Positions 1 to 10,911 of a stretch of 32,659 nt of DNA are shown piece by piece; the stretch's first letter is position 1, and each line of letters opens with the position of its first letter. The position numbers were made by a program, and so were the translations under genes. The notes below the pieces were generated by a model. It made no database searches, was not told the origin of the DNA, and saw only the letters and a list, made by a program, of their open reading frames with translations. The stretch covers positions 1 to 32,659 of the forward strand of contig REBL01000095.1 in NCBI GenBank assembly GCA_007692755.1, read 5' to 3'. The DNA comes from Nodularia sp. (in: cyanobacteria). GTDB lineage: Bacteria > Cyanobacteriota > Cyanobacteriia > Cyanobacteriales > Nostocaceae.

Positions 1-87
1 CCAGGTGGAGACGGAATTATCAAAAATTGGAATCAGGTGGCGTAGATTCACGATTTGGTACAGTGATAAATTAAAACTTAGAAGTAA

Positions 88-115
88 AACTCATAACTCA
101 CAACTTATAACTCAT
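88..115. repeat. heptanucleotide tandem repeat (AACTCAT-type, 4 units)
   Basis: Four consecutive 7-base units, AACTCAT, AACTCAC, AACTTAT and AACTCAT, read directly from the sequence. This is the short tandemly repeated repetitive (STRR) type known from heterocyst-forming cyanobacteria. The same unit recurs at 18888-18908 inside the ATP synthase operon. The rest of 1-189 holds no gene I can support. Confidence 0.75.
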
Positions 116-189
116 AATTTGATGCACTGCTTGCACGGCAATGTTAACATAAGCTAACGCAGACTGCTTTTTTACTGTTTTTACTTGGT

Positions 190-360
190 TTAGCAATGCG
201 TTAGTTGATTAAAAATATCTAACTCTGATTTTTGACCGGCTGCACAGACTAGGATAATTTTCACAGATTTATCCACTATCATAATACGCGATCGCGTGTT
301 AATATCCAAACCTCCTAAATCTGGCGCAAACCGTTCTGTAATCAATAAAAGACGCTTCAT
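190..360 (-). pseudogene. truncated glycosyltransferase-like N-terminus (56 codons)
   Basis: A 56-codon frame starts with ATG at 360 and ends with TAA at 190-192. Its first ~18 residues ([18 protein letters not shown]) look like the first beta strand and glycine loop of a GT-B (GT4-type) glycosyltransferase. After that the similarity I recognise stops and the frame soon ends, so I read it as the remnant of a gene that lost its body. Its ATG overlaps the stop codon of the upstream histidine kinase (TAATG on the minus strand), which suggests the intact gene was once translationally coupled to it. The family call rests on pattern memory only. It could also be a real small protein. Confidence 0.45.
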
Positions 361-1763
361 TAAATTTTTGATTGGCTATTTATCGATATAGGAATTTCAA
401 TGCAAAACTCAGTTCCTTTTCCGGGTTCTGATATACAACTTAAACTTCCCTTGTGTTTTTCTACTATAATTTGATGACTAATTGATAAACCCAAACCTGT
501 ACCTTTACCCACAGGCTTAGTAGTAAAAAATGGGTCAAATAGTTTTTTTCTCACTGCTTCATTCATCCCCAAACCATTATCAGCAATGCGGATCAAAACA
601 CTGTTTGTATTTAAAATTTCTGTTGTAATAATAATTTTACTAGGATTAACCTGAATTTCTGTAATAGCTCTCTCCTGATGAGAATTATTTAAAGCATCAA
701 TAGCATTACTAATAATATTCATAAATACTTGATTGAGTTGACCAGGATAGCAATCTATTAAAGGGATATTGCCATAATTTTTTACAAGCTCAATTGTTAA
801 TTGCTCAGATGATCCCTTCAGCCGATTTTGTAAAATCAACAAAGTACTATCTATCCCTTCATGAATATCAACCCTTTTTATATCTGATTCATCCAGACGC
901 GAAAAATTCCGCAGAGACAAGACAATTTCCGTAATTCGCTTGGTTCCTATTTTCATGGAATGGAGAATTTTTGGTAAATCATCAAGCAAAAATTCTAATT
1001 CAATCTCTTGGATATAATCTTTAATTTCTGGTGCAGGATGATCATAAACTTTTTGATAAATCTGGATAAGTCTTAGTAAATTTTGCGTATAATCCTCAAT
1101 GTAACTTAAATTGCCGTGAATAAAATTAATTGGATTATTAATTTCGTGAGCTACACCTGCAACCAATTGTCCCAAACTGGACATTTTTTCAGCTTGAATT
1201 AATTGTGCTTGAGTTTGTTGTAATTCCCTCAAAGAATTTTCTAATTTCTCAGCTTGTGCTTGAGCAATTTGAGTCATATTTTCCTTAATTTTCAGGGCAA
1301 TTTTTAGTTCTACAGTTAGTTTTTTTGCATCATCTAAAGCAGTATTATTAGCTTGTAATAAAAACAGAAAATCAGTAATGGGGTCGTGAATGGCAAAGTC
1401 TTTCAATTTGATACCAAGAGGAGCAAGACTGGTCGTTTCTGTAATCCAGGGAGAACCTAGAAAAAAAATGACTTCTTGCTCTGGTTGATAAATCATTTGT
1501 CCCTTGAGATGCATACCATTATGAATAAACTCCAAAACGAAGATAGAATTGGATTTTTTATGAATAGTATCAACATCAAGGGGAATATGGGGGCGATTAA
1601 TCTGAAAATGCTGCTCTATCTGACTACCAACTAATGATGTCGAACTAATGCGCTGTAAAACATCACCTGCTTGTAATATCTCTCGATTGCGGTTAAATAC
1701 AACGTGGAACGGAAAAGCTTTTGTAAATAATTTTGGCGAAAGACAAAGGTGAGGAGGAATCAT
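360..1763 (-). CDS. H-NOX-associated sensor histidine kinase (HNOBA-HisKA-HATPase)
   Basis: This 467-residue cytosolic histidine kinase has no membrane segment. Residues about 10-140 match the HNOBA (haem-NO-binding-associated) domain that pairs with H-NOX proteins. Residues about 145-195 form a coiled coil. The dimerisation/phosphoacceptor helix carries the HEINNP motif with His206. The C-terminal ATPase shows the N box ([15 protein letters not shown]), the IADNGLGM G1 box and the [13 protein letters not shown]2 box. All catalytic boxes are present, so it should autophosphorylate. It starts 11 bases after the H-NOX stop codon, so the two are almost certainly co-transcribed, with the H-NOX protein controlling kinase activity in response to NO (family knowledge plus inference). 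No response regulator lies in the window. Its stop overlaps the start of the glycosyltransferase-like remnant. Confidence 0.9.
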   Translation of the reverse strand: MIPPHLCLSPKLFTKAFPFHVVFNRNREILQAGDVLQRISSTSLVGSQIEQHFQINRPHIPLDVDTIHKKSNSIFVLEFIHNGMHLKGQMIYQPEQEVIFFLGSPWITETTSLAPLGIKLKDFAIHDPITDFLFLLQANNTALDDAKKLTVELKIALKIKENMTQIAQAQAEKLENSLRELQQTQAQLIQAEKMSSLGQLVAGVAHEINNPINFIHGNLSYIEDYTQNLLRLIQIYQKVYDHPAPEIKDYIQEIELEFLLDDLPKILHSMKIGTKRITEIVLSLRNFSRLDESDIKRVDIHEGIDSTLLILQNRLKGSSEQLTIELVKNYGNIPLIDCYPGQLNQVFMNIISNAIDALNNSHQERAITEIQVNPSKIIITTEILNTNSVLIRIADNGLGMNEAVRKKLFDPFFTTKPVGKGTGLGLSISHQIIVEKHKGSLSCISEPGKGTEFCIEIPISINSQSKI

Positions 1764-1774
1764 AGACTTAGCGC

Positions 1775-2326
1775 TCAGTGTGGTTTATGCTTCACTAAAA
1801 ATTCATCGTGTTCCGCACCATCATTTTTACTTTGGGTTTGCGTAATTTCAACTTCTGTATCAAACCTATTTCCTAATCCCTTGACTAAACCAATCACCAT
1901 TGGCGCTAGTCCCTCTCTATCAGACTGATAATGTAAACTCAAGGAATCTTCTTCTACATCAGTACACTCAAATGATGGAGGTTGAAGTTTGGGAAAGCTG
2001 ATTCCTACACGAGTATGAAGATTATCGAGGTTGTCTAGAAACTCAGGTAGTGTATCTCCACTCATATCCATCATTTCCCCATAGCCTTCTTCTGCTGTGT
2101 ATTGCACCCAAAATTCTCCGAAAGCTTCCATAATTTCCGCAGGAGATAAATTCAAGACAACACTAGCAGCTTTTACCAGCCTGTGGGTGATATCGTCAGG
2201 GTAGCCTTCCATACTGAGGAAAACATCTGTATCGACTTCAGCTTTCTGCTTAATTTGTTGCCAAATATTTTCACCAAAGCGACTGCAAACCATATCATGA
2301 ATACCTTTATTCACCAATCCGTACAT
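1775..2326 (-). CDS. H-NOX haem-binding nitric-oxide sensor
   Basis: This 183-residue protein spans the full length of a stand-alone H-NOX domain. The proximal haem ligand is His104 (DNLH), and the propionate-binding YxSxR motif is Tyr133-Ser135-Arg137. Trp73 and Met143 occupy the positions of the distal-pocket Trp and Met described for the Nostoc H-NOX structure. No distal tyrosine is seen, which in this family goes with NO/CO binding and exclusion of O2. A GAGG ribosome-binding site lies 5 bases before the ATG. The HNOBA histidine kinase follows immediately, which is the classic sensor-kinase arrangement. The protein is expected to bind NO in the cytoplasm and inhibit or release its partner kinase; the direction of control is inferred. 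Confidence 0.94.
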   Translation of the reverse strand: MYGLVNKGIHDMVCSRFGENIWQQIKQKAEVDTDVFLSMEGYPDDITHRLVKAASVVLNLSPAEIMEAFGEFWVQYTAEEGYGEMMDMSGDTLPEFLDNLDNLHTRVGISFPKLQPPSFECTDVEEDSLSLHYQSDREGLAPMVIGLVKGLGNRFDTEVEITQTQSKNDGAEHDEFLVKHKPH

Positions 2327-2629
2327 AAAAACCTCATGAAACTATACGCAAGGTTACTCAAAAAACTGAAACTTCAGTTTTTTATTGTATTAAAAATTAA
2401 TTATAGAGCAAAATTTGCTTAAGTATCCATGTATGAAAACACAGAAAGATATCAGAAGCACTATTAGTATTTAATACTATGTTTAAGTAAAACTATATCA
2501 GTAGTAGTATTAAGTTTAATGTATAATTTAAATATGTTGATTTAGTGCAGCCAGGGCTATGACTACCCTAGAACTAGAGGTTCCAGCAATTTTTAGGTAA
2601 ATGAAACACACAACAAAAGTTAAAACCCT

Positions 2630-2657
2630 GTAGAGGCTTTGTATGCAAAGTCTCTAC
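2630..2657. repeat. palindromic dispersed repeat, copy A
   Basis: A 28-base near-palindrome with outer arms GTAGAG and CTCTAC, inner arms CTTTG/GCAAAG, and centre TAT. It is preceded by AAAACCCT. Copies B (15471-15498) and C (30700-30726) share the outer arms and the AAAACCCT left flank but differ in the core. The arms can fold into a hairpin on either strand. Confidence 0.75.
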
Positions 2658-2804
2658 ACAGTGGTCTATAGCAAAAGTCAAACGTGAAAGACTTGCTTTG
2701 ACTGGGTTTTAGACTTTTCCTATGTCCTAATCTCCTTGGCGGTTGCTATAATTAATTGAAAACTGCATTATAGAAATTGATTAACGCACAAAAATTTTAC
2801 CCAA

Positions 2805-2831
2805 CAAAAAAGAGGCCTACCTTGACCTCTT
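2805..2831 (-). terminator. Rho-independent terminator of the apc operon
   Basis: On the minus strand, AAGAGG (2826-2831) and CCTCTT (2810-2815) form a stem around a 10-base loop, followed directly by a T run. It lies about 40 bases after the apcC stop, where the apcEABC transcript would end. Confidence 0.7.
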
Positions 2832-2867
2832 GACAACTCCCTAGAATGATGTTTCGTTATATATTAA

Positions 2868-3074
2868 TTACATCAACCCAGCATTAGTACCTTGCTTACC
2901 AGTTGCTAGTTCTACCTTCACAATTTTGCCACCCATTTTTTGAATGCGTTGCTGTTCGCGAAACCAGTTTTCGTAAGGAACTAGCTTGGTGAAATAAGTA
3001 TTTTGCAACTCTCTTTGAGTACGAATGCGGGATTGGCTGGGGACACAAGCAGTAACTTTAAACAAACGAGCCAT
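2868..3074 (-). CDS. apcC: phycobilisome core linker, small (Lc 7.8 kDa)
   Basis: This 68-residue protein has the usual length of ApcC, the small linker that caps allophycocyanin trimers in the phycobilisome core cylinders. It has the CpcD-like fold sequence beginning MARLFKVTACVP and the basic middle segment SQSRIRTQRELQ typical of the family. An AGGAG ribosome-binding site lies 9 bases before the ATG. It is the last gene of the apc cluster and is separated from apcB by 230 bases containing a perfect 13-bp inverted repeat. Linker is needed in smaller amounts than the ApcA/ApcB subunits, and that repeat may help set the ratio (inference). Confidence 0.96.
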   Translation of the reverse strand: MARLFKVTACVPSQSRIRTQRELQNTYFTKLVPYENWFREQQRIQKMGGKIVKVELATGKQGTNAGLM

Positions 3075-3171
3075 ATCTTAAAATCTCCTACGTTGATTGT
3101 GAAAAGTTTTTTATTACAAACAAAAGTGGGAGTGTATATTTCTATGCAAATATTTAAATTAATCACTCCAA

Positions 3172-3262
3172 GTCTGGAAATCAAATATCAATACTAGACC
3201 GCTAACACTCATTCACAATATAAGCAATGAAACGTTCTAATACTCACAATTGATTTCCAGAC
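3172..3262 (-). promoter_or_regulatory. apcB-apcC intercistronic perfect inverted repeat
   Basis: Arms GTCTGGAAATCAA (3172-3184) and TTGATTTCCAGAC (3250-3262) are exact reverse complements, 13 of 13, with a 65-base loop. In the apc transcript they could form a stem protecting the 3' end of an apcAB message or reducing read-through into apcC. The repeat is seen directly; the role is inferred. Confidence 0.6.
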
Positions 3263-3304
3263 CGTAATCAAGCCGCACCTAATACATTAAGTGCTAACTA
3301 ACTC

Positions 3305-3790
3305 TTAGCTTAAGCCAGAGGAGATATAGTCTAAGTAAACGCCCATTTCTTTACCAGCGTCGGGACCGACTAAGCTAGCGGTTACTTCTTTGATAGCTTG
3401 GATAGCTTGTACAGTAGCGCCTACGGGAACACCCAAGGAGTTGTAGGTTTCTTTCAAGCCATTCAATACGCGCTCGTCTAGGATCGAAGGATCACCAGCT
3501 AGCATAGCGTAGGTAGAATAACGTAGGTAGTAGTCCAAATCGCGGATGCAAGCAGCATAGCGACGGGTGGTGTACATATTACCACCGGGACGAGTGATAT
3601 CAGAGTATAACAAAGACTTAGCTACTGCTTCTTTGACGATCGCAGCTGCGTTAGCACTAATAGCTGTAGCAGCGCGCACGCGTAGTTCACCAGTTACGAA
3701 GTAGCCTTTGAGCTTTTCTAGAGCCGCAGTATCCAAGTATTTACCTTGAACGTCTGAAGCATTAATGACAGAGGTAATTGCGTCTTGCAT
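3305..3790 (-). CDS. apcB: allophycocyanin beta subunit
   Basis: This 161-residue phycobiliprotein is full length for ApcB. Cys81 in the segment [14 protein letters not shown] is the phycocyanobilin attachment site, and Asn71 in PGGNMYTT is the conserved, normally methylated asparagine of beta-type subunits. It pairs with ApcA into the (alpha-beta)3 trimers that build the phycobilisome core on the cytoplasmic face of thylakoids and pass energy to the terminal emitters. It lies 69 bases after apcA, with an AAGGAAA ribosome-binding site, and is clearly co-transcribed. Nothing unusual is seen. Confidence 0.98.
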   Translation of the reverse strand: MQDAITSVINASDVQGKYLDTAALEKLKGYFVTGELRVRAATAISANAAAIVKEAVAKSLLYSDITRPGGNMYTTRRYAACIRDLDYYLRYSTYAMLAGDPSILDERVLNGLKETYNSLGVPVGATVQAIQAIKEVTASLVGPDAGKEMGVYLDYISSGLS

Positions 3791-3859
3791 GTCGTTATTT
3801 CCTTATTTCCAACCTTTTTGCAATACTTATGTTTCAGCAGAAGTAAAAAGAGCTTCAGC

Positions 3860-4345
3860 TTACTGCATCGCACCGACTAGGTAATCGAAGTAAGCGCCAG
3901 CTTCACCAGAGTCTTCAACAGACAACAAGGTAGCAGCAACACTCTTCATCGCGTTAACGCCACCAGCCACAGCATCAATAGGAGTGCCGAGGGACTTGTA
4001 CATTTCACGCACACCCACAACACCGATTTCTTCGATGGGGGTAACATCACCGGAAACAATTCCGTAGGTGACAAGGCGGAGGTAGTAGTCTAGGTCGCGC
4101 AGACAAGTAGCGGTCATTTCTTGGCCGTAAGCGTTTCCACCAGGAGAAACAACATCAGGGCGCTTTTGGAACAACTGATCACCAGCTTGCTTAACAATGC
4201 GCTCGCGGTTTTCGGTCAAAATTTGAGCGATGCGGAGGCGACGTTCACCACCGGAAACAAAGCTTTTGATCCGATCCAGTTCGCCGGGGCTAAGGTAGCG
4301 GGCTTCTGCATCAGCATTCACGATGGACTTCGTGACGATACTCAT
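3860..4345 (-). CDS. apcA: allophycocyanin alpha subunit
   Basis: This 161-residue phycobiliprotein starts [20 protein letters not shown], the standard ApcA N-terminus. Cys81 in [14 protein letters not shown] is the phycocyanobilin attachment residue. A strong GGAGGAA ribosome-binding site lies 8 bases before the ATG, fitting a highly expressed pigment gene. It forms the core trimer with ApcB. A 356-base gap with its own hairpin-forming repeat separates it from apcE, and in related cyanobacteria apcAB is also transcribed separately from apcE. Confidence 0.98.
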   Translation of the reverse strand: MSIVTKSIVNADAEARYLSPGELDRIKSFVSGGERRLRIAQILTENRERIVKQAGDQLFQKRPDVVSPGGNAYGQEMTATCLRDLDYYLRLVTYGIVSGDVTPIEEIGVVGVREMYKSLGTPIDAVAGGVNAMKSVAATLLSVEDSGEAGAYFDYLVGAMQ

Positions 4346-4701
4346 TAATGGATTCCTCCAGTACTAATGAAACCAGAATTTGATAAAACTGGTGCGTTTT
4401 AAATTGGTTTGGCAGTAGCTTTGTTTTCTCGCCGTTTTAGAGACAACAATTGCATAATTGCCATAGCTATCGCATGACGAGTTTGTGAGAAAACTCAACT
4501 ACCTTCCGCAAAACATTTTCCGGCATTCTGTTGGGCATTTATGACTGTTCTTAATAGTTTGTAATATTACTTTTAAGATTTACCAGCCATTTTTTTGCCT
4601 GAAAGCGTTATTACACAAGGGAATCAGGGGGATTAGGAGGAACCAGGATTAGGAAGAAAAAATTTCCCAATCCCCAGTTCCTAATCCCTAGTCCCTAACT
4701 C
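4346..4701. other. apcE-apcA intergenic region
   Basis: 356 bases with no gene. The apcE-proximal end (about 4627-4695) is a long imperfect inverted repeat built from GATTAGG/CCTAATC-type units. The apcA-proximal part should hold the apcA leader and probably a promoter, which I could not place. Confidence 0.6.
4627..4695 (-). repeat. imperfect inverted repeat after apcE (GGGATTAGG-type units)
   Basis: On the minus strand a G-rich run of GGGATTAGGAACTGGGGATT-like units is followed by its C-rich imperfect complement (CCTAATCCTGGTTCC, CCTAATCCCC), with an AAATTTTTTC spacer between. The two arms can fold into a stem of roughly 20 pairs with bulges. It may act as a partial terminator or RNA-stability element between apcE and the far more abundant apcAB message (inference). 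Confidence 0.5.
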
Positions 4702-8130
<3,429 letters not shown>

Positions 8131-8185
8131 TTAATTTATCTATGTGTTAAATCTGGGTAGTTTTGGGGCTTGACACATCGGTGTG

Positions 8186-8213
8186 ATCATAGACTAAGAA
8201 TGCTGCCTGCAAA
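8186..8213 (-). promoter_or_regulatory. candidate apcE promoter
   Basis: On the minus strand TATGAT (8186-8191) is a good -10 hexamer, with TTTGCA 16 bases upstream as a weak -35. It lies about 75 bases before the apcE start codon. A small ACAC-ATCG-GTGT palindrome sits just downstream at 8173-8184. Transcript data are needed to confirm it. Confidence 0.3.
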
Positions 8214-8361
8214 ACTGCCAGTAAGTTAACTCAGTTAGCTTTAGATTAAAACGTTTTGCGTTGACGCTGCTAATTTATTAAGAAGTATGTAGAATCTGCA
8301 ATCCAAATGGGTTATCTGGAATGAGTACATATTCTCTCTGGGCGAAAATTACCATTATTTT

Positions 8362-8375
8362 GTATCATATCGTAC
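8362..8375 (-). promoter_or_regulatory. possible NtcA site (GTA-N8-TAC) upstream of apcE
   Basis: The exact consensus GTA-N8-TAC of the nitrogen regulator NtcA occurs about 250 bases before apcE. I did not find a TA-N3-T box at the usual 20-24 base spacing on the minus strand, so it is a weak candidate that could be chance in AT-rich DNA. Confidence 0.25.
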
Positions 8376-8578
8376 AAAACTACAATCATATTTTGTAGCA
8401 AAAGTAGTATTTTTTAATATAATTTAATGTTTGGCTAAGTAAGTCGGCGAGATAACCACAGACAGAAGGATTTTCAAGATAGATTAGCATTTGGGGTGGC
8501 GATTTGTGCGGTTTGTGCGATCGCCTGATGATCACAGAACAAATTGAGAGATATAAAAATTCTCTTTCCACAATTGCA

Positions 8579-8635
8579 CCTAAGAGGTTGTTTTAAAAGT
8601 GATCGGCTGTGATTTTAGGCACGTATTATCCCCCT
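8579..8635 (+). repeat. direct repeat copy L flanking the hsd operon
   Basis: Starts CCTAAGAGGTTGTTTTAAAA and ends ATCCCCCTA, exactly at the hsdM stop codon. It matches 15334-15392 in the same orientation at about 80% identity over ~58 bases (21 of the first 22). The pair brackets the restriction-modification operon. Confidence 0.7.
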
Positions 8636-10109
8636 AAAAAAGCTCTGTTTTACCCTCTAGATTTTCAGTTATCCCTTGGAACAATTCCAAAGCTGCACCT
8701 AAGTCTTCTGCAATTTCCAAAGCTAAAATATCCGGTGCAGGTAAATTATCTGAATCCTCTAAACTGTCATCCTTCAGCCAAAATATATCTAAACTCACCT
8801 TATCCCGTTGCATCAGTTCCTCATAGCTAAAAACTCTAAAGCGCTCATTTTCTTGGCGTTCCTGGCGATTGTCAGCATTAAATGACTGAATGAAATCTTG
8901 CAAATTTTCGGAACGCAGGGGGTTAGTTTTCAGGGTGAAATGTTGATTAGTCCTAAAATCGTAAATCCAAAGCTTCTCAGTCCAAGGGGTAGCACTAGCG
9001 GGTTTACGGTCAAAGAATAAAACATTAGCTTTCACACCTTGGGCGTAAAATATCCCTGTAGGCAGTCTTAGCAATGTATGAACATCGCATTCATGCAGTA
9101 GCTTTTTGCGGATAGTTTCCCCAGCACCACCTTCAAAAAGGACATTATCAGGGACAACAACCGCAGCTTTACCATTGATTTGCAGCAGAGTTTTGACGTG
9201 TTGGAGAAAGTTTAGCTGTTTGTTAGAAGTGGTAGCCCAAAAATCATCCCGGCGATAGGAAACTTTTTCTTTATCTGCTTTACCTTCTTCGTTGAAAACA
9301 GTGATACTGCTTTTTTTACCAAAGGGCGGGTTAGTTAAGATTAATTCAAAGCGATCGCCTGAATCAGACATTAAGCTATCTTTAGCCTCAACGGGACTAT
9401 CATCACCAGCAATCCCGTGTAGGTAAAGATTCATGGCACAAAGCCGCACCACCCCATCAGCAACATCAGCACCTTTAAAGGTTTTATTGTTGATAAAATG
9501 CCTTTGGTCTTTATCCAGCTTGTAGTTATTTTTAATGAAGTTATAAGCAACCAAGAAAAAACCACCTGTACCACAAGCGGGGTCACAAATGCGTTGTCCT
9601 AGTTGGGGTTGCATGACTTCGACAATGGCTTGAATTAATGCCCTGGGGGTAAAATATTGACCTGCACCACCTTTGACATCTTCGGCGTTCTTTTGCAGCA
9701 GTCCTTCGTAAATTTCCCCTTTGATATCAATATCTAAACCAATCCAAGTTTCTGAATTGATCAGTTCTACCAGTCGTTTTAATTTAGCAGGGTCTTGAAT
9801 TTTATTTTGGGATTTGCGGAAGATCACCCCCAAAAGTCCTTTTTCTTTACCCAGGTTTTCTAAGGTGTGGCGATATTGGATTTCTAAAGCATCCCCATCT
9901 TGTGACCGCAAAGCCTCCCAACTGTATTCGGTGGGAATGGTGGAACGTTTACCCAAAGGTGGGGGAAGTTGGTTTTGTTCTTCGACCATTTTTAGGAACA
10001 GCAAATAGGTAAGCTGTTCTACATAGTCGTTGTAGCTAACGCCATCATCTCGGAGGACGTTGCAATAATTCCAGAGTTTTTGGACGATGGTTGAGGATTC
10101 GTTAGCCAT
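8634..10109 (-). CDS. hsdM: type I restriction-modification DNA methyltransferase subunit (HsdM)
   Basis: A 491-residue N6-adenine methyltransferase subunit. Residues about 8-140 form the HsdM N-terminal helical domain. GQYFTPR (150-156) is the conserved entry to the catalytic domain, DPACGTGG (176-183) is the SAM-binding motif I, and NPPF (260-263) is catalytic motif IV. All key residues are present, so it should methylate adenine as an M2S complex with HsdS. It is the last gene of the hsdR-hsdS-kinase-small ORF-hsdM operon, 33 bases after the small ORF, and its ribosome-binding site is weak. Its stop codon coincides with the edge of the flanking direct repeat (8579-8635). hsdM last, separated from hsdS by two extra genes, is an unusual order. 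Confidence 0.96.
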   Translation of the reverse strand: MANESSTIVQKLWNYCNVLRDDGVSYNDYVEQLTYLLFLKMVEEQNQLPPPLGKRSTIPTEYSWEALRSQDGDALEIQYRHTLENLGKEKGLLGVIFRKSQNKIQDPAKLKRLVELINSETWIGLDIDIKGEIYEGLLQKNAEDVKGGAGQYFTPRALIQAIVEVMQPQLGQRICDPACGTGGFFLVAYNFIKNNYKLDKDQRHFINNKTFKGADVADGVVRLCAMNLYLHGIAGDDSPVEAKDSLMSDSGDRFELILTNPPFGKKSSITVFNEEGKADKEKVSYRRDDFWATTSNKQLNFLQHVKTLLQINGKAAVVVPDNVLFEGGAGETIRKKLLHECDVHTLLRLPTGIFYAQGVKANVLFFDRKPASATPWTEKLWIYDFRTNQHFTLKTNPLRSENLQDFIQSFNADNRQERQENERFRVFSYEELMQRDKVSLDIFWLKDDSLEDSDNLPAPDILALEIAEDLGAALELFQGITENLEGKTELF

Positions 10110-10142
10110 TAGTTAAAATTAAGATTGTTGAATCTCGTTTTG

Positions 10143-10382
10143 TTAAGCCTGAATTTGCTCAATAGATAATTCAGTTGAGTCGAGAGGGGGAATTTGTTCA
10201 GGGGTTAAAGTAACAACTTGTCCATCTTGCCAAATGCTAATAGATTCTCCTAATTTGCGGTGTCTTTCTATAGCTTTAGCAACAGCAGCTTTAACGCCAG
10301 CATCAATTTTTTGATGAATTTCTGTTAGGGGAATTTGCGTTTTATTCACTGATTGTAATTTGATTCCAGGTTTCGAGTTCAT
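10143..10382 (-). CDS. small hypothetical protein, possible antitoxin/partner of the P-loop kinase
   Basis: A 79-residue protein whose start overlaps the end of the kinase gene by 41 bases. The start is supported by CAGGAGG 9 bases before the ATG. The sequence has a predicted helical middle (IHQKIDAGVKAAVAKAIERHRKLG), a short strand-like segment (ISIWQDGQVVTL) and an acidic tail. I do not recognise a family. The segment 'SISIWQDGQVVTLTPEQI' recalls small proteins found next to COG4185-type kinases in cyanobacteria. Its small size, tight overlap and position suggest a partner or antitoxin for the kinase, but this is inference from context only. Confidence 0.7.
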   Translation of the reverse strand: MNSKPGIKLQSVNKTQIPLTEIHQKIDAGVKAAVAKAIERHRKLGESISIWQDGQVVTLTPEQIPPLDSTELSIEQIQA

Positions 10383-10911
10383 AGATAATCGCCTCCTGAT
10401 TGATATCTGATGCAGCCACTAATAGAGGTTCTGACCCAGAATTATCATAGATGATCCAAGTATCGCACAGAGGTAAATACAAGTTAATTAGGTTTATGCG
10501 TCCGCGTTCGTAGCGACGGCGAATAGTATCTTCTGAGATGTTGTGACCGCCACTTTCTACCCGTCTGTTTACCCGTGCGATCGCTAATTCGGGACTTTGT
10601 AACCAAAAGTAAATTAAGTTGATAATATAACCTTTGTCTTTACATTCTCTCAAAAATTGGGCAAAGTTACGAGCCGCTAAAGTTGTTTCAAAGGCAAAAT
10701 CAGCTTCAGCATTCACCAGAGTTTCTAGTCTTTCTAACATTAATCGTCCGGCTTGAATAGCTACAGATTCCGGGTTAAAAGGAGAAAGTCCGGCTGCTAT
10801 TTCATCGGCGTTAACATATTCAAATACTTCTAGGAAGTAGGGAAGGATTTGCAGGGCGGTGGTAGTTTTACCAGAACCGTTTGCACCGCCGATAATGTAT
10901 AGGTTGGGCAT
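10342..10911 (-). CDS. zeta-toxin-like / COG4185-type P-loop kinase
   Basis: A 189-residue P-loop protein with Walker A GGANGSGKTT at residues 8-17. NADEIAAGLSPFNPES follows (about 35-50), then FAFETTLAARNFAQFL, the substrate-binding and beta-strand signature of the zeta-toxin/COG4185 kinase family. The arginine-rich segment RVNRRVESGGHNISEDTIRRRYERG (about 114-138) fits the lid region of that fold. Related zeta toxins phosphorylate UDP-N-acetylglucosamine or other small molecules; the substrate here is unknown. Its ATG overlaps the hsdS stop (TAATG), and the downstream 79-residue ORF overlaps its 3' end, so it is an integral part of the restriction operon. It could be an addiction toxin, an abortive-infection effector or a non-toxic kinase. 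Confidence 0.85.
   Translation of the reverse strand: MPNLYIIGGANGSGKTTTALQILPYFLEVFEYVNADEIAAGLSPFNPESVAIQAGRLMLERLETLVNAEADFAFETTLAARNFAQFLRECKDKGYIINLIYFWLQSPELAIARVNRRVESGGHNISEDTIRRRYERGRINLINLYLPLCDTWIIYDNSGSEPLLVAASDINQEAIIYELETWNQITISE

Larger units (their letters stand above)
2327..2867. other. intergenic region between the H-NOX operon and the apc operon
   Basis: This 541-base AT-rich region separates the H-NOX start codon from the apcC stop. It should contain the H-NOX promoter at its left end; I could not fix -10/-35 boxes with confidence. It also holds palindromic repeat copy A (2630-2657) and the apc terminator (about 2805-2831). No coding frame here is convincing. Confidence 0.7.

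Noticed and set aside
1..74. Open frames at the window start that could be the 3' end of a gene
   Set aside because: All three plus-strand frames are open for 15-55 codons here, and codon content did not favour one clearly, so the frame cannot be chosen from this stretch.
2183..2422. Plus-strand frame overlapping the H-NOX start
   Set aside because: It runs antisense to the well-supported H-NOX gene and through its AT-rich upstream region; it has no recognisable domain.
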